This document shows positions 1-10,367 of a stretch of DNA of 64,000 bases, in pieces; within the stretch, counting starts at the first letter, position 1; every line of letters starts with the position of its first letter. The stretch is taken from positions 51,284 through 115,283 of the forward strand of contig NZ_FOFZ01000011.1 of the NCBI RefSeq assembly GCF_900111075.1. The letters run 5' to 3'. Source of the stretch: Flavobacterium frigoris. GTDB lineage: Bacteria; Bacteroidota; Bacteroidia; Flavobacteriales; Flavobacteriaceae. The position numbers and the translations under genes are program-made. The notes beneath the pieces are model-generated. The model saw only the letters and a program-made list of their open reading frames with translations, was not told the DNA's origin and ran no database searches.

Positions 1-1
1 C

Positions 2-487
2 AATTTTAGGATGCGCGCCATGGTAGTTTCCTTTTTTACGTTTAATCTGTGGCAAGATTGGCGAGAGTTACATTTTCTTGCAAGACAATTTTTAGACTAC
101 GAACCCGGAATTCATTATCCGCAAATCCAAATGCAATCAGGAACAACTGGTATAAATACGATTAGGATTTATAGTCCCATTAAAAACTCTCAAGATCATG
201 ATCCTGACGGTGTTTTTATTAAACAATGGTTGCCTGAATTAGCGGAGATTCCAGTTAGTTTAGTTCATGAACCGTGGAAGTTAAATCCAATTGAACAACA
301 ATTTTATAGCTGTGAAATAGGGAAAGATTATCCCGAACCTATTGTCAATATTGAAGAAACTAGAAAACGGGCTAGTGATATAGTATGGAGTTTCCGTAAG
401 AAAGACGAAGTGAAAGAAGAAGGAAAACGGATTTTGAAAAAGCACGTTTCTAATCCGAATCGAAGAACAAAAAAAACAAAAACATAA
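2..487 (+). CDS. Cryptochrome/photolyase family protein, C-terminal part (5' end outside window)
   Basis: This is the C-terminal FAD-binding part of a flavin photolyase or cryptochrome, which would repair UV-induced pyrimidine dimers using light. The frame is open to the left edge, reading N-F-R-M-R-A-M, so the gene starts upstream and only about 161 codons are visible. The family signature is the segment NFRMRAM, NLWQDWR and the later [19 protein letters not shown], typical of the FAD-cradle helices. The tail is Lys/Arg-rich. The stop overlaps the next start by one base (TAATG), so it heads or lies within the operon that contains two more photolyase-family genes. The photolyase subclass cannot be decided from this fragment. 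Confidence 0.88.
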   Translation, partial: NFRMRAMVVSFFTFNLWQDWRELHFLARQFLDYEPGIHYPQIQMQSGTTGINTIRIYSPIKNSQDHDPDGVFIKQWLPELAEIPVSLVHEPWKLNPIEQQFYSCEIGKDYPEPIVNIEETRKRASDIVWSFRKKDEVKEEGKRILKKHVSNPNRRTKKTKT

Positions 488-1221
488 TGACTATCTTTTT
501 AAAAGCAAATTGGGAAAATATCATAATGGCAAATTATGAAATTGATCCTGCAATACTAATTCCGTTCTTGCCCAAAGGTGTCGAACTCGATTTATATGCA
601 GGGAAGGCTTATGTAAGTTTGGTGGGTTTCATGTTTAAGAAAACCAAACTTTTTAATGTTCCAATTCCGCATTTTGGAACTTTTGAAGAAATTAATTTGC
701 GCTTTTATGTGGTTCGAAAAGAGGGAGACACCGTAAAACGCGGTGTAGTCTTTATCAATGAAACCATTCCGTATCCTATCGTGGCTTGGATGGCGAATAA
801 ATTATACAAAGAGCATTATACTGTGGTTCCTACGAAACACGAAATCACGACCGAAATCACGAGTAAAAAAGTACAGTTTGAATGGCTTTTAAACAAAAAA
901 TGGAATAGCATTTATGTAGAAGCAACCACCGAATCGAAGCCGATGAAACGTGAAAGTTTAGAGAAATTTATATTCGAACATTATTATGGTTATACTAAAA
1001 TTGACCAAAATAATACGGAAGAATACAAATTGCAACATCCAAGTTGGCAGGTAAATCAAGTGTTAGATTATAAAATGGATTGCGATTTCACAGCGATGTA
1101 CGGTGATGCGTTTTCGATTTTAAATGCTACAAAACCCGAAGCTGTTTTTATAGCCGAAGGTTCTTCAGTAGGAATAGAATGGAAAAGAAACCGACTCAAT
1201 TTTGAAAATGAAAAACATTAA
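487..1221 (+). CDS. DUF2071 (YqjF-like) family protein
   Basis: This 244-residue soluble protein resembles the DUF2071/YqjF family, which has an acetoacetate-decarboxylase-like fold and no firmly known reaction. Seen in the sequence: the N-terminal stretch [21 protein letters not shown], the central [13 protein letters not shown] strand pair, and a C-terminal GSSVGIEW strand. There is no signal peptide or membrane segment. It starts inside the stop of the photolyase gene and its end overlaps the DUF2256 gene by 14 bp. Translational coupling within a photorepair operon is therefore likely. The role there is unknown. Confidence 0.8.
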   Translation: MTIFLKANWENIIMANYEIDPAILIPFLPKGVELDLYAGKAYVSLVGFMFKKTKLFNVPIPHFGTFEEINLRFYVVRKEGDTVKRGVVFINETIPYPIVAWMANKLYKEHYTVVPTKHEITTEITSKKVQFEWLLNKKWNSIYVEATTESKPMKRESLEKFIFEHYYGYTKIDQNNTEEYKLQHPSWQVNQVLDYKMDCDFTAMYGDAFSILNATKPEAVFIAEGSSVGIEWKRNRLNFENEKH

Positions 1222-1357
1222 AAAACAAAACTTACCGACTAAAACCTGTTTGGTTTGTCAAAGACCTTTTTCTTGGCGTAAAAAATGGGAAAAGGTTTGG
1301 GATGAGGTAAAATATTGTAGTGATAAATGTAGAAGCAACAGAAAAGATGTCAAATAA
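1208..1357 (+). CDS. DUF2256 small zinc-ribbon-like protein (49 aa)
   Basis: This short gene is easily missed because it overlaps both neighbours: 14 bp into the end of the DUF2071 gene and 11 bp past the start of the next photolyase. The product has 49 residues with a CLVC pair near residues 14-17, a central WRKKW...VW motif and a YCSDKC pair at residues 37-41. This arrangement is typical of DUF2256 proteins and suggests one bound zinc ion. From general knowledge, DUF2256 genes often accompany photolyase-related genes, which fits this position. Molecular function is unknown. Confidence 0.85.
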   Translation: MKNIKKQNLPTKTCLVCQRPFSWRKKWEKVWDEVKYCSDKCRSNRKDVK

Positions 1358-2885
1358 AACGTTACGATTAGTTCTCGGCGATCAACTAAACAGCAATCAT
1401 TCCTGGTTTAAAGCTGTAGATGATTCGGTGACTTATGTTATGATGGAAATTCGAACCGAGACCGATTATGCGTCGCACCATATTCAAAAAGTGGTTGGTA
1501 TTTTTTCTGCAATGAGAAGTTTTAGCAAGGAACTAAAGTTAAATAAGCACAACATAATTTATATCAATCTAGTTGATGTAAACAACTTACAATCATTTGA
1601 AAACAACATCGAAAACCTGATTTCAAAACATAATTTTACTCATTTTGAATACCAATTGCCAGATGAATTTCGTGTTGATGAAGCTTTAAAAAATCTGTGT
1701 AAAGTAATCGCAATTTCAAGTTCGATCGCTGATTCGGAGCACTTTTTTACAACACGAAATGAATTAGAACACTTTTTTGAAGGGAAGAAAACCTTTGTGA
1801 TGGAAAATTTTTATAGGATGCTTAGAAAAAAGCATAATGTTTTAATGGAAGGCAATCAGCCACTAACCGGCAAGTGGAATTATGATAGCGACAACCGAAA
1901 AAAGTTGCCCAAAAATCATAAACCGACACCGCCATTAGTTTTTAATAATACTGTTTCAGAGGTTCTTGATGAAATCAATAAAACAGATATTAAAACCATA
2001 GGAAATATTGATGCTGTAAATTTTGTTTGGCCAATTAATCGAGAACAATCTTTGCAATTATTAGATTTTTTTCTAGTAGAATGTTTGCCTTTGTTCGGAA
2101 GTTATCAAGATGCGATGTCCTCAAATGAGTGGTCTTTATACCATTCTCGACTTTCATTTTCTATGAATTTAAAGATGATTTCACCACAAGAAGTTATTGA
2201 TAAAGCCATAAAAGAGTGGGAAAGTAGGCCTAATGAAATTGAATACAATCAATTAGAAGGTTTCGTCCGGCAAATAATAGGTTGGCGCGAATACATGCGA
2301 GGGATTTATTGGCTAAAAATGCCTGAATATGCCAGCATGAATTTTTTTAATAATCAAGAAAAGTTGCCAGATTGGTTTTGGACAGGCAATACTAAAATGA
2401 ATTGTTTAAAAGATGCTATAAATCAATCGTTGAATTTTGCATATGCCCATCACATTCAGCGATTAATGATAACTGGGAATTTTGCACTTTTAGCTGGAAT
2501 TCATCCTGATGAATTAGATGCTTGGTATCTCGGAATCTATATTGACGCCATTGAATGGGTCGAAATTACAAATACGCGTGGAATGAGTCAATTTGCAGAT
2601 GGCGGAATTGTAGGCACAAAACCGTATGTAAGTTCGGCATCTTATATTAATAAAATGAGCCATTATTGTGGCAGTTGTTTTTATAACAAACAACTTAAAA
2701 CAGGCGAAAAAGCTTGTCCTTTTAATAGTTTATACTGGAATTTTTATGATAAAAATGAAGATAAATTAGCAAAAAACCCAAGGATAGGAATGATGTATAA
2801 TGTTTGGAAAAAAATGGAACCAGAAGCAAAGGCAGCCTTATTAGAACAAGCAGATTATTATCTAAAAAAAATAAATGAATTATGA
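1347..2885 (+). CDS. Iron-sulfur (6-4)-type photolyase / photolyase-related protein
   Basis: This is a bacterial (6-4) photolyase-type protein (FeS-BCP/CryPro group), expected to bind FAD, a ribolumazine-like antenna and a 4Fe-4S cluster and to repair (6-4) photoproducts. The start chosen is the ATG before [14 protein letters not shown], because this matches the family N-terminus and overlaps DUF2256 by 11 bp. An upstream in-frame ATG at 1320 adds nine unlikely residues. With this start the protein has 512 residues. The likely cluster ligands are Cys353, Cys441, Cys444 and Cys457. Their spacing equals that remembered for Agrobacterium PhrB (350/438/441/454). The gene overlaps the DASH gene by four bases (ATGA). 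Confidence 0.9.
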   Translation: MSNKTLRLVLGDQLNSNHSWFKAVDDSVTYVMMEIRTETDYASHHIQKVVGIFSAMRSFSKELKLNKHNIIYINLVDVNNLQSFENNIENLISKHNFTHFEYQLPDEFRVDEALKNLCKVIAISSSIADSEHFFTTRNELEHFFEGKKTFVMENFYRMLRKKHNVLMEGNQPLTGKWNYDSDNRKKLPKNHKPTPPLVFNNTVSEVLDEINKTDIKTIGNIDAVNFVWPINREQSLQLLDFFLVECLPLFGSYQDAMSSNEWSLYHSRLSFSMNLKMISPQEVIDKAIKEWESRPNEIEYNQLEGFVRQIIGWREYMRGIYWLKMPEYASMNFFNNQEKLPDWFWTGNTKMNCLKDAINQSLNFAYAHHIQRLMITGNFALLAGIHPDELDAWYLGIYIDAIEWVEITNTRGMSQFADGGIVGTKPYVSSASYINKMSHYCGSCFYNKQLKTGEKACPFNSLYWNFYDKNEDKLAKNPRIGMMYNVWKKMEPEAKAALLEQADYYLKKINEL

Positions 2886-4171
2886 AAACGGCTATAGTTT
2901 GGTTTACAACTGATTTACGATTATATGATAATGAAGCGCTTAAAAGAGCAATTACTCAAAGTGAAAGTGTTATCCCTGTTTATTGTTTTGATGATTCCCA
3001 TTTTGAAACTTCCCAATATGGTTTTAAAAAATCAGGTAATTTTCGAACGCAGTTTTTATTGGAATCATTACAAGATTTAGATGATAATTTACGAAAAATG
3101 GGTTCGGGCTTGATTATTTTAAAAGGAAAGCCAGAAGTTGAAATCCCGAAAATTGTAGCAGAATATAGAGTTCGAAAAGTTTTTGCCAAAAGAGAAGTAG
3201 CATTTGAAGAAAAACAAACAGAAAGCGTGGTTCAAACGGCACTTTTCAAATTGCGTTGTGAACTAGATACTTATAGTACGAGTACTTTGTATCATGCAGA
3301 AGATCTGCCGTTTTCGCTAAAAGACATTCCGGATGTTTTTACCACTTTTAGGAAGAAAACAGAATTAGATGCCGCCGTAAGAAATGTTTTTGACCAACCA
3401 ATAACAATTGTTTCTCCAGAAATTCCGGAATTAATTTTACCTACTTTAAAAGATTTAGGCTTACATTTTTCTCCAATAGATTCTCGTGCAGCCATTCAAT
3501 TTAAAGGCGGAGAAACAGAAGCGATGAAGCGATTAAATCATTATTTTTTTGAAACAAAAAGCTTATCGGCATATAAGGAAACTAGAAACGGAATGGTAGG
3601 TGAAGATTATTCGTCAAAATTTTCTGCTTGGTTGGCTTTGGGATGTATTTCACCGAGAACAATTTATCATGAAATAAAAAAATATGAAAAGGAATATGGC
3701 GCTAACGAATCTACATATTGGTTGATTTTTGAGTTGTTGTGGCGTGATTTTTTCCGATTTATGTTTAAAAAACACCAAACTAAATTTTTCTTATATTCTG
3801 GAATTAAAGGCGATAAAGTCAACTCAAAATCCTTGAATAAAAAGTTACTTTCTCAGTGGATAAATGGTACAACTCCTTCTGAGTTTATCAATGCTAATAT
3901 GATTGAATTGAAAAAAACGGGTTTTATGAGCAATAGAGGCCGACAAAATGTGGCGAGTTATTTTTGTAACGAACTCAATATGGACTGGCGCATTGGCGCA
4001 GCTTATTTTGAGTCGCAGTTAATAGATTATGATGTGTGCAGTAACTGGGGGAATTGGGCGTACTTGGCAGGAGTAGGTAATGATCCAAGAAAACACCGTT
4101 ACTTCAACATTGAAAAACAGGCTAATGATTATGATAAGGATAGGGCGTTCCGTGATTTGTGGTTGCAGTAG
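2882..4171 (+). CDS. DASH family cryptochrome
   Basis: This is a 429-residue cryptochrome-DASH, a flavoprotein that repairs cyclobutane dimers mainly in single-stranded DNA and may also have signalling roles. The N-terminus (TAIVWFTTDLRLYDNEAL) starts the photolyase alpha/beta antenna domain. The C-terminal FAD domain shows KFSAWLALGCISPR, ELLWRDFFRFM, SNRGRQNVASYF and CSNWGNWAYLAGVGNDPR. GRQNVASYF followed by NDPR is characteristic of DASH proteins. It is the last gene of the operon, coupled to the iron-sulfur photolyase by an ATGA overlap. Confidence 0.93.
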   Translation: MKTAIVWFTTDLRLYDNEALKRAITQSESVIPVYCFDDSHFETSQYGFKKSGNFRTQFLLESLQDLDDNLRKMGSGLIILKGKPEVEIPKIVAEYRVRKVFAKREVAFEEKQTESVVQTALFKLRCELDTYSTSTLYHAEDLPFSLKDIPDVFTTFRKKTELDAAVRNVFDQPITIVSPEIPELILPTLKDLGLHFSPIDSRAAIQFKGGETEAMKRLNHYFFETKSLSAYKETRNGMVGEDYSSKFSAWLALGCISPRTIYHEIKKYEKEYGANESTYWLIFELLWRDFFRFMFKKHQTKFFLYSGIKGDKVNSKSLNKKLLSQWINGTTPSEFINANMIELKKTGFMSNRGRQNVASYFCNELNMDWRIGAAYFESQLIDYDVCSNWGNWAYLAGVGNDPRKHRYFNIEKQANDYDKDRAFRDLWLQ

Positions 4172-4542
4172 TTTTTTGTTTCGCAAAGAGTCACAAAGCA
4201 AGCGCAAAGATGCACTAACTTTTTTTACCATATAAGACCTATAAGTTTAGGAGCTATTTCAGATTGGTTTTTTGAATCGATTGATATTTATTACCTGTTG
4301 GCTTAATTCTCTTAATTCCTTAATGGTTTTATTTTTTTAAAATTTGTGTGTCTCTGCGTTGCCTCTGCGCTTCTCTGTGAAATATATTTTATCCACACTA
4401 AATTAAAGAAACTGATATGACTTATATGTTTTAAAATTAGTAACAATAAACGACTTTTAACGACCAATCTTACTAACGCCTTTCTTCCTACGAGGAAGCC
4501 AGAGATTTTCCTTATTTTTGTTAACCAATATAAAAGATTTTA
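4172..4542. other. Intergenic region with dispersed repeat pieces
   Basis: These 371 bp hold no gene I can support. They contain three pieces that recur elsewhere in the window. TTTGTTTCGCAAAGA near 4178 has a reverse-complement counterpart near 50730. A CTCTGCG-rich stretch at about 4345-4382 has a counterpart near 50645-50690. CTTAATTCCTTAATGGTT at 4311-4328 closely matches 44021-44038. A small TTCCT-acg-AGGAA hairpin lies near 4485. TATTTTTG shortly before the S9 peptidase gene could be its -7 promoter box, but I see no good -33 element. Confidence 0.6.
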
Positions 4543-6660
4543 ATGAAAAAACTAATTTTAATAATGGCAGTATTACCTTCAATAGCTTCTTTTGGACAAA
4601 ACCAAAAACCAATGCACTATCCAGAGACCAAAAAAGGAGAAACGGTAGACCAATATTTTGATGCCAAAGTAGCTGACCCGTATCGTTGGTTAGAAGACGA
4701 TCGCTCTGCAGAAACCGCGGCTTGGGTTAAGGCCGAAAACGAAGTGACTTATGGTTATTTAAACCAAATTCCTTTTCGCGATGCGCTTAAAAACCGCATG
4801 GAGAAACTGTGGAATTACGAAAAAATAGGCTCACCCTCGAAAGAAGGAAACTTTACCTACTACTCTAAAAATAACGGGTTGCAAAATCAGTCCGTCATGT
4901 ATAGAAAAGATGCTTCGGGGAAAGAACAGATTTTCTTAGATCCTAATACTTTTTCTAAAGACGGAACAACCTCACTAGGAGGAATCGATTTTTCTAAAGA
5001 TGGCGCAACTGTAGCTTATGCCATTTCAGAAGGGGGAAGCGACTGGAGAAAAGTGATTATTATGGATGCATTATCTAAGAAAATAATAGAAGACACATTG
5101 ATTGATGTCAAATTCAGTGGATTGTCTTGGAGAGGAAACGAAGGTTTCTATTATTCGAGTTACGAGAAACCAAAAGGAAGCGAATTGTCTGCTAAGACAG
5201 ACCAACATAAATTGTATTTTCATAAACTGGGAACGGCTCAAAAAGAGGATAAAGTAATTTTTGGCGCTGACCAAAAGCGTAGGTATGTAGGAGGTTATGT
5301 TACAGAGGATGATCGCTATTTAGTGATTTCGGCAGCTAATTCTACCTACGGTAACGAATTGTATATTAAAGATTTAACGGTAGAAAATAGCCCTATAGTT
5401 ACTATTGTGGATAATTTCAACAGTGATAATAATATAATTGATAGCGAAGGAACAAAGTTATTTATTGTAACCGACTTAAATGCACCCAATAAACGCATTG
5501 TAACGGTAGATGCTAGTAATCCGTCGCCATTAAACTGGGTTGATTTTATTCCAGAGACAGAGAATGTATTGTCCCCTTCGACAGGAGCAGGTTTTTTCTT
5601 TGCTAATTATATGAAAGATGCCGTTTCGGTAGTGAAACAATATGATTATAATGGGAAACTGATTCGTGAGATTCAGTTGCCAGGACTAGGCACAGCAGGT
5701 GGTTTTGGTGGAAAGAAAAAAGAGAAAATATTGTATTACTCTTTTACTAATTACACTACGCCAGGAACGATTTACTCTTTTGAACCGAAAGCAGGAAAAT
5801 CAGGGGTTTATGCACAGCCAAAGGTGGACTTTAAAAACGATGATTTTGAATCCAAACAAGTATTTTATACCTCCAAAGACGGTAGTAAAATACCAATGAT
5901 TATTACTTACAAAAAAGGATTAAAATTAAACGGTAAAAACCCAACGATGCTTTATGGTTATGGCGGTTTTAACGTGAGTCTAACCCCAGCTTTTAGCATT
6001 GCTAATGCGGTGTGGATGGAAAACGGAGGCGTTTATGCCGTACCAAGTTTAAGAGGTGGTGGCGAATATGGGAAAAAATGGCACGATGCAGGAACTAAAA
6101 TGCAAAAACAAAATGTATTTGATGATTTCATCGCCGCTGCCGAATACCTGATTGCTGAAAAATACACTTCCTCAGATTTTCTTGCCATTCGTGGTGGGTC
6201 AAATGGAGGTTTGCTAGTAGGTGCAACGATGACTCAGCGTCCAGAATTGATGAAAGTAGCTTTGCCTGCAGTGGGAGTGATGGACATGTTGCGTTACCAT
6301 ACTTTTACCGCAGGCGCAGGTTGGGCTTATGATTATGGAACCGCTCAAGACAGCAAAGAAATGTTTGAATATATCAAAGGCTATTCTCCGGTACACAACG
6401 TAAAAGCAGGGATTCATTATCCCGCAACTATGGTAACCACAGGGGATCACGATGATAGAGTAGTGCCAGCACATAGTTTTAAATTTGCAGCAGAGTTACA
6501 GGAAAAACAAACAGGGACTAACCCAACATTAATTCGAATTGATGTGAAAGCAGGTCATGGTGCAGGGAAGTCAGTGGCGGCGAGCATTCAGGAAAATGTG
6601 GATATCCAGGCTTTTACACTTTATAATATGGGTTTCAAAGCATTGCCGAAATCGAAATAA
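4543..6660 (+). CDS. Prolyl oligopeptidase, S9 family
   Basis: This is an exported serine peptidase of the S9A prolyl oligopeptidase type, cleaving short peptides after proline. Residues 1 to about 19 form a signal peptide (basic start, hydrophobic core, SFGQ). A beta-propeller of about 330 residues follows, then the alpha/beta-hydrolase domain. The nucleophile is Ser553 in GGSNGG. The acid lies in GDHDDRVVP and the histidine in KAGHGAGK near the C-terminus. Length (705 aa) is normal for the family once the signal is counted. It stands alone and is followed by a strong terminator. Most likely periplasmic. Confidence 0.93.
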   Translation: MKKLILIMAVLPSIASFGQNQKPMHYPETKKGETVDQYFDAKVADPYRWLEDDRSAETAAWVKAENEVTYGYLNQIPFRDALKNRMEKLWNYEKIGSPSKEGNFTYYSKNNGLQNQSVMYRKDASGKEQIFLDPNTFSKDGTTSLGGIDFSKDGATVAYAISEGGSDWRKVIIMDALSKKIIEDTLIDVKFSGLSWRGNEGFYYSSYEKPKGSELSAKTDQHKLYFHKLGTAQKEDKVIFGADQKRRYVGGYVTEDDRYLVISAANSTYGNELYIKDLTVENSPIVTIVDNFNSDNNIIDSEGTKLFIVTDLNAPNKRIVTVDASNPSPLNWVDFIPETENVLSPSTGAGFFFANYMKDAVSVVKQYDYNGKLIREIQLPGLGTAGGFGGKKKEKILYYSFTNYTTPGTIYSFEPKAGKSGVYAQPKVDFKNDDFESKQVFYTSKDGSKIPMIITYKKGLKLNGKNPTMLYGYGGFNVSLTPAFSIANAVWMENGGVYAVPSLRGGGEYGKKWHDAGTKMQKQNVFDDFIAAAEYLIAEKYTSSDFLAIRGGSNGGLLVGATMTQRPELMKVALPAVGVMDMLRYHTFTAGAGWAYDYGTAQDSKEMFEYIKGYSPVHNVKAGIHYPATMVTTGDHDDRVVPAHSFKFAAELQEKQTGTNPTLIRIDVKAGHGAGKSVAASIQENVDIQAFTLYNMGFKALPKSK

Positions 6661-6788
6661 TTTAGATTTTATTAGGAGCTATTTCCCGCTTTCCGCTGTA
6701 TCTCTTGTTATCTCATAAAAACGAGAAACAAGAGGATGCCGCTTCAATCAGGGCTAGGGAATAGACACACAACAAGTATTTTTATAAC

Positions 6789-6817
6789 AAAAACGCCAAT
6801 CGGAAGATTGGCGTTTT
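6789..6817. terminator. Rho-independent terminator between convergent genes
   Basis: A 10-bp stem AACGCCAATC / GATTGGCGTT around the loop GGAA is flanked by A's on the left and T's on the right. It can therefore work for both the S9 peptidase gene (plus) and the convergent L,D-transpeptidase gene (minus). Confidence 0.85.
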
Positions 6818-6851
6818 GTATTTGCACTAACTATAACTGAATACATTTTTT

Positions 6852-8450
6852 TTATAAGTCGGAAAGTAATATTTTAGACAAGCGCTCGTCGTGTGCATAG
6901 ATATCTTCATAAAAATGGATTTCCCGCTCGCTATCAACCCAGGCGGTGAAATAACCAATATATACTGGTATTTGGGTTCTTAGATTATAAGTTTTCTCGA
7001 CTTCTCGATTCATGGCTGCATCTATTTTTTCTACAGTCCAGTTTTTATCACCCTCTAAAACTTTGATTGCTAAATCTCTTGGACGTGCTACTCGAATGCA
7101 ACCATGGCTAAATGCCCTTTGTTCCTTGTTAAATAGAGTTTTTGAAGGGGTGTCATGCATATAAATAATATGAGAGTTTGGAAAAACAAATTTCACTTTA
7201 CCCAAGGCATTTTGTTCTCCCGGCCTTTGTCGCACGCGGTTTCCAACCCATTCCATATCGTGTTTGGCCAGATAGTTGCTGTTTTTGGCAATAGCCGGCA
7301 AAATTTCTTTTCTTAAAATACTTGGAGGTACATTCCAGTAGGGACTAAATATAATTTGGTTCATCTGACCACTAAAAACGGCTGTTTTATTCATGGATTT
7401 TCCCACGACCACTTTCGAGACAAGTACAGGCTTGCCTTCTTTAAAATAGGTAAGGGTAAAAGAAGGGATATTGACCACTATCGATTGTTGTGTTTGTGTC
7501 AAGCTAGGCGAGATCCATCTGGAGCGCTCCATATTGACCATGATAGTCTTGATGCGAGCGTGAACGTTAATATTCATGCTGCTGATATGTTTGGGCAACA
7601 ATAAAGAATCGGTGGTGAATGCGTTGCGCTCTTTGTATTTTAGAAGCCCTTCTAATAGCTCATTGTCAAATATGTTTTTTTGAGAATCAATTTTTAAGTC
7701 TCGGGTAATAAACAAGCGTTTTCTAACTTGTAAGATAACGTCAGAAGTATCTCCAGGTTTCAGAGATTTTATTGTTTTTGGAAAGACAATTGGGTCCCAG
7801 CCTCCATTTTTTTCAATGTTGCGGTAATTTTGAAGAGCATCTTTTAAAAGATAATATTGCCCAGGAAGGTCTTTAAGTTGTTTGTTAATCAGGCTCGGAT
7901 CTTGGAGTAAAGAGTCTAGTCGATTCACATACGATTGTTTTTTTCGAGGAAGGTACCAACCCAGTTCTACTGTTTGTTTCGTATCTATTCCCTTAAACAC
8001 GCGGTCAGCATAAAAAAAATAAAGAGAAGACATCAGCAATTCCACTTCCACATCTGACTTTTCCATATTTTCTGCGTCCTGAAAAATGGTTTGTAATTTC
8101 TCGGCATAAGGCACGCGGGTTTTTATTCCTTCCTGCTCTAAATTATTTACCTTACTGTATAACAAAGCTGCAAACTCATTCATGCCGCTACCATCATGCC
8201 AAAGGAACTCGTAATTGTGTTTTCTGTAGAGTTGGACAACTTCTGGTTTTAGGTATTTGAATTTTGGGTATTTAGCAAAAAAAGGAGCTACTAATGTACT
8301 GTCAAAAGGAATTGGGGGAAAGGAAGGGATTTTTTGGTAACTAAGAGAAACAGAAGCAGTCGCATGGCTACTCGCTTTTGCAGGAGTAGGAAGTCCGACT
8401 ATTAGAAAGCAGTTTATTAAAAAAACAGAAATGACAAGTATACGTTTCAT
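6852..8450 (-). CDS. L,D-transpeptidase (YkuD domain), paralogue 1
   Basis: This is a murein L,D-transpeptidase of the long YcbB-like type, which forms or modifies peptidoglycan cross-links or tethers proteins using a catalytic cysteine. A signal peptide covers about residues 1-26 (ending PAKAS). A long N-terminal scaffold with YRKHNYEFLWHDGSGMNEFA follows. The YkuD catalytic domain lies at about residues 315-480 and carries IYMHDTP followed by FSHGCIRVARP, giving the catalytic His/Cys. The tail GYFTAWVDSEREIHFYEDIY is shared with two adjacent paralogues. It is the last of three tandem copies on the minus strand. Confidence 0.92.
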   Translation of the reverse strand: MKRILVISVFLINCFLIVGLPTPAKASSHATASVSLSYQKIPSFPPIPFDSTLVAPFFAKYPKFKYLKPEVVQLYRKHNYEFLWHDGSGMNEFAALLYSKVNNLEQEGIKTRVPYAEKLQTIFQDAENMEKSDVEVELLMSSLYFFYADRVFKGIDTKQTVELGWYLPRKKQSYVNRLDSLLQDPSLINKQLKDLPGQYYLLKDALQNYRNIEKNGGWDPIVFPKTIKSLKPGDTSDVILQVRKRLFITRDLKIDSQKNIFDNELLEGLLKYKERNAFTTDSLLLPKHISSMNINVHARIKTIMVNMERSRWISPSLTQTQQSIVVNIPSFTLTYFKEGKPVLVSKVVVGKSMNKTAVFSGQMNQIIFSPYWNVPPSILRKEILPAIAKNSNYLAKHDMEWVGNRVRQRPGEQNALGKVKFVFPNSHIIYMHDTPSKTLFNKEQRAFSHGCIRVARPRDLAIKVLEGDKNWTVEKIDAAMNREVEKTYNLRTQIPVYIGYFTAWVDSEREIHFYEDIYAHDERLSKILLSDL

Positions 8451-8596
8451 GTCAATATATTTATAGAGTCAACTATAAATATACAAAAAAATGGGGAGAA
8501 TTTGGAAGGATTGAATTCACAAAGTCCAAGTTATAAAACAAGGGGTCAAGAACAATCCTATCCAGAATATCTACTGTGTGCTATCGCTGTGAATGG

Positions 8597-10165
8597 CTAT
8601 TTTATAAATAACAATGATGCTAACTCATCGTCTCTATTATAGATGTCTTCATAAAAATGAATTTCTCCTTTGTCATCGGCCCAAGCGGTAAAATAGCCAA
8701 TGTAAACTGGGATTTTGTCTTTGAGTGTGTACCATTTTTCTTCTCCGCTATTCATAGCTTCTCTAATCTTTTGCTCATTCCATTTTTTATCATTTTTCAA
8801 GATAAGAGTTGCTAATTCGATGGGTTTTGCTACTCGAATGCAGCCGTGGCTGAAGGCTCTGTCTTCTTTATTGAATAGACTTTTTGCAGGAGTATCGTGT
8901 AAATAAATAGCATTCGAATTAGGAAACAAAAATTTTATTAATCCCAATGAGTTTTTAGGTCCCGGCTTTTGTCGCACGTAATCGCCATGCCACTCCATAT
9001 TGTGTTCTTCCAAATAATTTGCGTTTTTTTCAATACCTGGAAGAATTTCTTTTTCCAAAATACTCTTTGGGACATTCCAATAAGGACTGAATACGATTGA
9101 TTTCATGGGTGCGCTAAAAATGACGGTTTGATTCATCACTTTTCCCACTACAACATTAGATCTTAATTCGGGTACACCGTTTCTAAAATACGTTAACTGA
9201 TAAGCAGGAATGTTAATAGCAATCAATTCTTTTGCTTTGGTGATGTCGTTTGAAACCCAGCGGCAGCGTTCCATGTTGACAATAAGTGTTTTGATGCGTT
9301 TCTCTACAGGGATGTTCATTTCTTTGATATGTTCGGGAAGAATTTTAGTATCCGCATTATTGCCGCTTCTGTTTTTATATTTTGAAACTCCGGCGGCGAG
9401 ATCTTTATCATATACGGCACTTTTAGAATCTTTAGACAGATCTCCCGTAATAAATAGTCGCTGTCTTATCTGTGCTATTGTGCTTGAGCTGTCACCTATG
9501 TTATAAGATCTCACATCAGAATCGATCGTTATGGTTTTCCAGCCTCCTTGTTGTTCTATTTGGCGGTATTTTTTTAGTACGTTTTTTAGTAAAAAATATT
9601 GACTTAATACGCCTTTCTCATCTTTGTTTATTAAAGTTGGGTCGATCAAGAGAGAATCAAGATACGTACCATACGATTGTTTTTTTCGCGGTAGGTACCA
9701 TTCCATTTCGGTAGACTTTTTAGCGTCTAAGCCATGATATACATTATCGGCATAAAAAAAATAAAGCGCTGAGTGCAGTAATTCAGTTTCAACATTTGGT
9801 CTGTGCTTTTCATCAAAATTTTGATAAACGGCATCTAGTTTATCTTTATAAGGAACAGTATCTTGGATTCCTTCTTCTCTCAGGTTAATCAGTTTATTGT
9901 GTAATAAATTAGCAAACTCATTTATCCCGTTGTGATCATACCACACATAGTGAAATTGATGTTTTCGGTACAATGTCTCCACATCAGATTGGTATTCCTT
10001 TAACTTTGGATGCTTGGTAAAAAAAGTTTGTACTAGCGTACTATCAAAAGAAGTTTCGATTTCGTCTGGAATAGCATGCACGACAATGTCTTTCTTTTTA
10101 CAGGATACTGTTGTAACTAAAAGTAGGAAACAAACAAATGCGATGGATAAAAATAACTTTCTCAT
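8597..10165 (-). CDS. L,D-transpeptidase (YkuD domain), paralogue 2, lipoprotein
   Basis: This is the second tandem L,D-transpeptidase. The frame is open to 10276, but the ATG at 10165 is chosen because it begins a clear lipoprotein signal (MRKLFLSIAFVCFLLL...TTVSC). This puts a lipidated cysteine at about residue 22 and predicts a membrane-anchored periplasmic enzyme of about 522 residues. The catalytic motif is FSHGCIRVAKP after IYLHDTPAKSLF. The domain order and the tail GYFTAWADDKGEIHFYEDIY match paralogue 1. The lipid anchor is the main visible difference from paralogue 1, which has an ordinary signal peptide. Confidence 0.92.
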   Translation of the reverse strand: MRKLFLSIAFVCFLLLVTTVSCKKKDIVVHAIPDEIETSFDSTLVQTFFTKHPKLKEYQSDVETLYRKHQFHYVWYDHNGINEFANLLHNKLINLREEGIQDTVPYKDKLDAVYQNFDEKHRPNVETELLHSALYFFYADNVYHGLDAKKSTEMEWYLPRKKQSYGTYLDSLLIDPTLINKDEKGVLSQYFLLKNVLKKYRQIEQQGGWKTITIDSDVRSYNIGDSSSTIAQIRQRLFITGDLSKDSKSAVYDKDLAAGVSKYKNRSGNNADTKILPEHIKEMNIPVEKRIKTLIVNMERCRWVSNDITKAKELIAINIPAYQLTYFRNGVPELRSNVVVGKVMNQTVIFSAPMKSIVFSPYWNVPKSILEKEILPGIEKNANYLEEHNMEWHGDYVRQKPGPKNSLGLIKFLFPNSNAIYLHDTPAKSLFNKEDRAFSHGCIRVAKPIELATLILKNDKKWNEQKIREAMNSGEEKWYTLKDKIPVYIGYFTAWADDKGEIHFYEDIYNRDDELASLLFIK

Positions 10166-10367
10166 AGTATGGGGCTTATACTTTCTTTTAAAAGTGATGC
10201 TAAAATACATTAAAATTGTTTGCAATATTACAAGGTTACTCTTGGTATGATGATTTGGAAAATTAAATAAACGCAACGAATTTTATATTTAATTAATTTT
10301 CAGCTGCTTAAATTGTTTAGTGGTGTACTAAATAATAATAGTGCGATTTTAAAATGATAGAATACTC

